This document shows, piece after piece, positions 59,557 through 64,000 of a stretch of 64,000 nt of DNA. This DNA is from Ornithinibacillus xuwenensis (GTDB taxonomy: Bacteria; Bacillota; Bacilli; Bacillales; Amphibacillaceae). Made by a program: the position numbers and the translations under genes. The stretch's first letter is position 1. Every line of letters starts with the position of its first letter. The notes below the pieces were generated by a model. That model did no database searches. It worked only from the letters and a program-made list of their open reading frames with translations, and was not told the DNA's origin. The stretch lies in assembly GCF_039614845.1 (NCBI RefSeq), contig NZ_JBDIML010000005.1, positions 124,001 through 188,000 on the forward strand, given 5' to 3'.

Positions 59557-60311
59557 TTTGCTCCTGCCTCCACAAGCTGTAAGAAAGAATCAGCTTCCAA
59601 GCTAGCGCCACCTACTAATGCACCATCAATATCTGATTGTGCTAAAAGCTCATCCACATTAGCTGGTTTAACACTTCCACCATATTGAATGACCACAGCT
59701 TCAGAAGTAGCTTCATCGGTAACGGATTTTACAACCTTGCGAATATGTGCACATACTTCATTAGCATCTTCACTAGAAGCTGTTTTTCCAGTACCAATTG
59801 CCCAAACTGGCTCATAAGCAATAATCGTTTTTGTTACTTGCTCATTTGAAAGACCTTCTAAAGCCTTTTTTACTTGTGTCTCTACTAATGACATTGTTTC
59901 ATTTGCTTCACGTTGCTCTAATGTTTCTCCAACACATACGATTGGCGTTAATCCATGAGCAAAAGCAGCGTGAGTTTTCTTGTTAACTGTTTCGTCTGTT
60001 TCTGCAAAATATTCACGACGTTCTGAGTGTCCTAACACAACATGAGTAACACCTAAGTCCTTCAACATAACTGGGCTAACTTCACCAGTAAATGCACCAT
60101 TCTCTTCAAAGTGCATGTTTTGTGCACTTACTTTTAAGTTTGTTCCTTTTGTTTTTTCCACTAGAGAAACTAAAAAAGGAAATGGTGCACAAACAATTGC
60201 TTCGACTCTGTCATCAGCAGGAATGCTGTTCACAACGTCATCCACAAATTGATTCGCTTCCGCAATTGTTTTATTCATTTTCCAGTTACCTGCAATTACT
60301 TTTTTACGCAT
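59553..60311 (-). CDS. tpiA: triose-phosphate isomerase
   Basis: Interconverts glyceraldehyde-3-phosphate and dihydroxyacetone phosphate. The 252-aa protein has the N-terminal AGNWKMNKT with catalytic Lys, the His in GVTHVVLGHSERREYFAETD, the catalytic Glu in IIAYEPVWAIGTGKTASSED, and the phosphate loop YGGSVKPANVDELLAQSDID ending GALVGGASLE. ATG follows AGAGGTG. The start overlaps nothing, but the 184-bp gap upstream of it, towards pgk, holds a repeat array, unusual inside this operon. Confidence 0.99.
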   Translation of the reverse strand: MRKKVIAGNWKMNKTIAEANQFVDDVVNSIPADDRVEAIVCAPFPFLVSLVEKTKGTNLKVSAQNMHFEENGAFTGEVSPVMLKDLGVTHVVLGHSERREYFAETDETVNKKTHAAFAHGLTPIVCVGETLEQREANETMSLVETQVKKALEGLSNEQVTKTIIAYEPVWAIGTGKTASSEDANEVCAHIRKVVKSVTDEATSEAVVIQYGGSVKPANVDELLAQSDIDGALVGGASLEADSFLQLVEAGAK

Positions 60312-60361
60312 GGTTTCACCTCTTTAAGATTTTTACTACCTTGGCTATCTTCGTGATTTGA

Positions 60362-60485
60362 GCGATTCGCTGATATATACTGGTTATTCGCCGATATAAT
60401 TGTCGAACCGCTGATTTATGGGTGCGTTTCGCTTATATAATCCAGAAATCGCCGAATTATATGCTAGAAGCGCTAATAAAGTGAT
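60362..60485. repeat. six-unit ~20.5-bp phased repeat between tpiA and pgk
   Basis: A degenerate unit (A/T)TTCGC(C/T)GATATAAT-N5-6 recurs with CGC starting at about 60368, 60389, 60409, 60430, 60450 and 60471, so spacing alternates 21 and 20 bp. Two helical turns separate successive units. The sequence is not protein-coding in either direction. The array fills the tpiA-pgk gap and would be transcribed within the glycolytic mRNA. Confidence 0.85.
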
Positions 60486-60495
60486 TCCTCAACTC

Positions 60496-61677
60496 TTACT
60501 TATCAGTTAACGCAGCAACACCAGGTAATACTTTACCCTCCATAAACTCAAGAGACGCTCCGCCACCGGTTGATACGTGATCCATCTTGTCCGCTAAATC
60601 AAATTTTTCAACCGCAGCTGCTGAGTCTCCGCCTCCGATTACGGTATATCCGTCTGTGCTTGCTAGTGCTTCAGCAACAGCTTTTGTACCATTTGCAAAT
60701 ACATTTAATTCGAATACACCCATCGGTCCATTCCAAATAATAAGCTTTGATTCAGATACAATGTTGCTATAGATTTCACGAGTTTTTGGACCGATATCAA
60801 GTGCTTCCCAATCCGCTGGTATTTCAGAAATCGGAACTACTTTCGTATTAGCATCTTCCGAGAAGTCATCTGCAACAACTACATCCTCTGGTAAGACAAA
60901 ATTAACACCTTTTTCTTCGGCTTTTTTCATAAATTCTTTCGCTAAGTCAATTTTATCTTCTTCTAAAAGCGATTTTCCAATTTCATGTCCTTGCGCTTTT
61001 ACAAATGTATACGCTAAGCCGCCACCAACAATTAGGTTATCAACCTTATCTAATAGGTTTTCAATAACACCAATTTTATCTTTAACCTTTGCTCCACCAA
61101 TGATAGCAGTGAATGGTCGATCTGGATTTTCTAAAGCTTTACCAAGAACAGAGATTTCTTTCTCCATTAAGAAGCCCGCCGCAGAAGGAAGCTTCTCAGC
61201 AATACCTGCAGTTGATGCATGTGCACGGTGAGCTGCACCAAATGCATCATTGACATAAAGATCGGCCATGCTTGCAAATGCTTCTGCTAAAGCTGCATCA
61301 TTCTTCTCTTCACCCGCTTCAAAGCGAACATTTTCAATTAATAAAAGGTCGCCATCTGCTAATTGATCGATAGCTTCTTCTACTTCAGTTCCATATACTG
61401 CATCTGTTTTTACGACTTCTTTACCAATCAGGTCGCTTAAACGCTTCGCTACTGGATCAAGGCGTAATTCTTCCACAGCCTGACCTTTAGGACGACCAAG
61501 ATGGCTAGCTAAAATCACCTTTGCACCCTGCTCAGAAAGATACGCAATAGTAGGTAATGCAGCTCTAATTCTAGTATCGTCTGTAACTTCTCCATCCTTC
61601 ATTGGAACGTTGAAATCAACACGACAAAATACTTTTTTACCTTGTAATGAAAGGTCTTTAATCGTTTTCTTGTTCAT
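60496..61677 (-). CDS. pgk: phosphoglycerate kinase
   Basis: Transfers phosphate from 1,3-bisphosphoglycerate to ADP. The 393-aa two-domain protein has KVFCRVDFNVPMKDGEVTDD, KVILASHLGRPKGQAVEELR, LIENVRFEAGEEKNDAALAE, FTAIIGGAKVKDKIGVIENL, WNGPMGVFELNVFANGTKAV and VIGGGDSAAAVEKFDLADKM. ATG follows GGGAGGG. It lies 187 bp downstream of gap with a hairpin between, and 184 bp upstream of tpiA with a repeat array between. Confidence 0.99.
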   Translation of the reverse strand: MNKKTIKDLSLQGKKVFCRVDFNVPMKDGEVTDDTRIRAALPTIAYLSEQGAKVILASHLGRPKGQAVEELRLDPVAKRLSDLIGKEVVKTDAVYGTEVEEAIDQLADGDLLLIENVRFEAGEEKNDAALAEAFASMADLYVNDAFGAAHRAHASTAGIAEKLPSAAGFLMEKEISVLGKALENPDRPFTAIIGGAKVKDKIGVIENLLDKVDNLIVGGGLAYTFVKAQGHEIGKSLLEEDKIDLAKEFMKKAEEKGVNFVLPEDVVVADDFSEDANTKVVPISEIPADWEALDIGPKTREIYSNIVSESKLIIWNGPMGVFELNVFANGTKAVAEALASTDGYTVIGGGDSAAAVEKFDLADKMDHVSTGGGASLEFMEGKVLPGVAALTDK

Positions 61678-61802
61678 TTGGTTACCCTCCCAAAATGTAT
61701 GTAAGCATTATACAGTAGGTTTCCCTTAGTCTTTCATCATTACTCATTTTACAGGAAGCTTGAAAGGAAACAAAGCTAATCACAATTTATTTAGATTATT
61801 TT

Positions 61803-61848
61803 ACATGAGAAAAGGAGGAGAATGTAATCCTCCACCTTCTCATGTATA
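61803..61848 (-). terminator. stem-loop after gap (partial terminator or stabiliser)
   Basis: On the minus strand ACATGAGAAGGTGGAGG and CCTCCTTTTCTCATGT pair across a 10-nt loop. No long U run follows. It lies between gap and pgk and may give partial termination or define an mRNA 3' end that keeps gap mRNA more abundant. Confidence 0.6.
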
Positions 61849-61864
61849 TTCATTAAAGCTTTTC

Positions 61865-62872
61865 TTATAGTCCTTTTTGTCCCATGTATGCAACTAAGTC
61901 TACAACACGAGTTGAGTAACCCATTTCGTTGTCATACCAAGAAAGAACTTTTACCATGTTATCTTCAAGAACCATAGTAGATAGTCCGTCAAGAATAGAT
62001 GAATGTGTGTTACCAACGATATCACGAGATACAAGTGGAGCTTCACTGTATTCTAGAACACCTTTTAGTTCACCTTCAGCAGCTTCCTTGAATGCTTGGT
62101 TTACTTCTTCAGCTGTTACATTTTTTTCTAATTCTGCAACTAAGTCTACCATAGATCCGTCTGGAACTGGTACACGTACTGCCATGCCATTTAATTTACC
62201 TTTTAATTCAGGTAATACTAATGCAACTGCTTTTGCAGCACCAGTAGTTGTCGGGATGATGTTTTCAGCTGCTGCACGAGCACGACGATAGTCTTTATGT
62301 GGTAAGTCAAGAATTTGTTGGTCATTTGTATAAGCGTGAACAGTAGTCATTAAACCACGTTTTACACCAAAATTATCGTTAAGCACTTTTGCAAATGGAG
62401 CTAAACAGTTTGTTGTACAAGAAGCGTTTGATACGATATGGTGTTGACTTGGATCGTATTGATCATGGTTAACACCCATTACAACTGTTAGGTCTTCATT
62501 TTTTGCAGGAGCAGAAATGATAACTTTCTTCGCACCAGCATCAATATGTTTTTGAGAAGAATCACGGTCTACGAAACGTCCAGTAGATTCCACTACTACT
62601 TCAATACCAAGGTCACCCCAAGGTAGGTTTGCTGGGTCACGCTCAGCAAGTACTTTAATTTCTTTTCCGCCAACAACAATATTAGAACCGTTAACAGTTA
62701 CTTCCTCTTCTAATACACCGTGAACAGAATCATATTTTAATAGGTGTGCAAGCATGTTTGCATCTGTTAAATCGTTAACTGCTACTACTTCTACATCATC
62801 TCTTTTTAACGCTTGACGGAATACGTTACGTCCAATACGTCCAAAACCATTAATACCAATTTTTACTGCCAT
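61865..62872 (-). CDS. gap: glyceraldehyde-3-phosphate dehydrogenase
   Basis: Oxidises glyceraldehyde-3-phosphate with NAD and phosphate. The 335-aa protein starts VKIGINGFGRIGRNVFRQAL. The catalytic Cys is in ISNASCTTNCLAPFAKVLND (SCTTN), and DLPHKDYRRARAAAENIIPT and SWYDNEMGYSTRVVDLVAYM are also conserved. Asp follows the first beta strand region (VVAVNDLTDANMLAHLLKYD), consistent with NAD preference and the glycolytic gapA role. It is the first structural gene after cggR, 39 bp downstream, with AGGAGG. Confidence 0.99.
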   Translation of the reverse strand: MAVKIGINGFGRIGRNVFRQALKRDDVEVVAVNDLTDANMLAHLLKYDSVHGVLEEEVTVNGSNIVVGGKEIKVLAERDPANLPWGDLGIEVVVESTGRFVDRDSSQKHIDAGAKKVIISAPAKNEDLTVVMGVNHDQYDPSQHHIVSNASCTTNCLAPFAKVLNDNFGVKRGLMTTVHAYTNDQQILDLPHKDYRRARAAAENIIPTTTGAAKAVALVLPELKGKLNGMAVRVPVPDGSMVDLVAELEKNVTAEEVNQAFKEAAEGELKGVLEYSEAPLVSRDIVGNTHSSILDGLSTMVLEDNMVKVLSWYDNEMGYSTRVVDLVAYMGQKGL

Positions 62873-62911
62873 TGTATATTCCTCCTAATTACCTTCATGA
62901 ATTATATTTAT

Positions 62912-63940
62912 TTAAAGGGAAGAATCCCTTAAAATCTGTTCTGCTGCAGCCTCATCCGTAATCAGCATATTACTTTTCCCATGCTTGAAATACGACTCGA
63001 TTGCTTTTGCTTTTGATTTACCACCAGCAACGGTGATAACATATTCCATTGTTTCCAAATCCTCTAATTGTAGTCCCACTGTTCGTACCTTGTGTACAAC
63101 ATTACCTTCTTGATCAAAATAATAACCGAAGGCTTCACTAACAGCTTTCTTATCCCTCAGAATGCCCATTACTTCACTCGAAGTCTTTCTTCTTTCAGCC
63201 ATTGTAAGTGCGTCACCAATACCGTGTAAAACGATGTTTGCATTTTTGATTAGCTGTAAGATTTCAATAATAGAAGGCTCCTGAATAATATTCTGATAAG
63301 ATATTTCACTTAGTGGATCAGGAACATATAGGAGGCGATAATCGCCTTCTGCTTCTCGAGACATTTTGGCGGCAATCGTATTGGCCTGATTTTCTACCTT
63401 TTCGCCAATACCGCCACGAGCTGGTACAAATAAATAATTGTCTGCTTTTTCTAGCGGTGTCATTACATTCGCTACCGAAGCCATGGTTGTTCCACCAGTT
63501 ACAGCAATGGTTGCATTTGACTGAGTGACTTTCTTCAGGAAGGAAACACAAGCTTTACCCATTTCCTGCTTTACCCATTCATAATCATCACTATTACCAG
63601 GGACAACAACAACATTCTCTACTTGTAATTTATCCTTAATTCCTTTTTCTAAAACACTTAACCCCATAATTTCACCCATGAATTGGGTTAACTGTTCTAG
63701 CACCAGTTTTCCTTGCTCTGTAATAAGCATACCCTTCGTCGTGACTTCTAATAATCCTTGTTCATGCAATAAATCAATTTCGCTACGAACTTGTCTTTCC
63801 GTCAGGTTACTACTATCAGCAAGCCCCCTTCTCCCAATTGGTTGATAAAGGTTCACACTATGCAAAAGAGAATATCTTGCTTGCAGCACATCTAACAAGT
63901 CTGGTATTAGCTTTTTTTGTATGTCGATTAATGCCCTCAT
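62912..63940 (-). CDS. cggR: central glycolytic genes repressor CggR
   Basis: A 342-aa SorC-family repressor and first gene of the glycolytic operon. An N-terminal winged helix (VNLYQPIGRRGLADSSNLTE, RQVRSEIDLLHEQGLLEVTT) is joined to a phosphosugar-binding domain (VVVVPGNSDDYEWVKQEMGK, AVTGGTTMASVANVMTPLEK, LVPARGGIGE). In B. subtilis fructose-1,6-bisphosphate releases CggR from DNA. ATG 63940 follows AAAGGAG by 7 nt and gives the family length. Its promoter lies at or beyond the window edge. Confidence 0.96.
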   Translation of the reverse strand: MRALIDIQKKLIPDLLDVLQARYSLLHSVNLYQPIGRRGLADSSNLTERQVRSEIDLLHEQGLLEVTTKGMLITEQGKLVLEQLTQFMGEIMGLSVLEKGIKDKLQVENVVVVPGNSDDYEWVKQEMGKACVSFLKKVTQSNATIAVTGGTTMASVANVMTPLEKADNYLFVPARGGIGEKVENQANTIAAKMSREAEGDYRLLYVPDPLSEISYQNIIQEPSIIEILQLIKNANIVLHGIGDALTMAERRKTSSEVMGILRDKKAVSEAFGYYFDQEGNVVHKVRTVGLQLEDLETMEYVITVAGGKSKAKAIESYFKHGKSNMLITDEAAAEQILRDSSL

Positions 63941-63960
63941 GACATTACTCCTTTGAATCG

Positions 63961-64000
63961 GGAACAAAAATGTCCCGAGTGCATCTAAACTGTCCCACGT
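63961..64000 (-). promoter_or_regulatory. partial CggR operator at window edge
   Basis: On the minus strand the tandem elements GTGGGACA and CGGGACA are 21 bp apart, just upstream of cggR. Spaced GGGAC repeats are the hallmark of CggR operators in B. subtilis. The site is cut by the end of the window. Confidence 0.6.

Noticed and set aside
60362..60485. CRISPR array
   Set aside because: Units are short, degenerate and contiguous with no spacers, and no cas genes are present.
61929..62291. 120-aa plus-strand ORF over gap
   Set aside because: It is a complement shadow of a highly constrained gene, with atypical composition and no SD.

Overview
The window is a low-GC Firmicutes chromosome segment. 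It is most likely from a spore-forming member of the Bacillaceae, in the Oceanobacillus/Virgibacillus neighbourhood (inference). The reasons are the gene order secG-est-rnr-smpB-ssrA, the cggR-gap-pgk-tpiA-gpmI-eno glycolytic block, AGGAGG-type Shine-Dalgarno sites with many GTG/TTG starts, a CwlJ-like spore-cortex hydrolase, a T-box leader and cre sites. No tRNA or rRNA genes, intact insertion sequences, phage genes or CRISPR array were recognised.

Layout. 0.2-3 kb: aroD and a T-box-controlled second-type methionyl-tRNA synthetase. 3-5.5 kb: a quinone-reductase-like enzyme and an MFS exporter broken by one in-frame amber codon. 5.7-9.6 kb: a 56-aa ORF and the fruRKA fructose operon with promoter, cre and FruR-like repeats. 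9.6-21.6 kb: a chemotaxis receptor, a nitronate monooxygenase, a DUF1062 gene behind a leader-peptide/terminator region, membrane proteins, an M3 peptidase, cwlJ, a DUF2975/XRE pair and a diguanylate cyclase. 21.6-35.2 kb: an accessory stretch of acetyltransferases, methyltransferases, lipoproteins, a DinB-like protein, small enzymes, an MFS/ROK pair with twin operators, and several gene remnants. 35.5-39.2 kb: a panG-panB-panC-panD operon divergent from a TetR gene, with two matching palindromes between them. 39.4-42.6 kb: a second CBO0543-family membrane protein and an nrtR-pnuC-nadR NAD-salvage operon. 42.8-51.8 kb: an HpaB-like hydroxylase, tmRNA, a RocB-like peptidase, smpB, a ZIP transporter, rnr, a carboxylesterase and secG. 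51.9-56.5 kb: a lipase, ptsI without ptsH, a nitroreductase and a nucleoside hydrolase with an altered metal motif. 56.7-64 kb: the lower glycolytic operon on the minus strand, ending at cggR and part of its operator.

How genes work together. FruA phosphorylates fructose using phosphate that enters through PtsI, FruK makes fructose-1,6-bisphosphate, and that metabolite is the known inducer of CggR, which controls gap-pgk-tpiA-gpmI-eno. SmpB and tmRNA rescue stalled ribosomes and RNase R degrades the released mRNAs. The pan genes cover the route from ketoisovalerate and aspartate to pantothenate. PnuC imports nicotinamide riboside, NadR phosphorylates and adenylylates it, and NrtR probably senses the outcome.

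The least explained signals are the leader ORF plus terminator before the DUF1062 gene, the six-copy ~20.5-bp phased repeat between tpiA and pgk, and the TetR/palindrome control of pantothenate synthesis. The organism name, all functions of unnamed genes, and all regulatory assignments are inferences from sequence reading alone.
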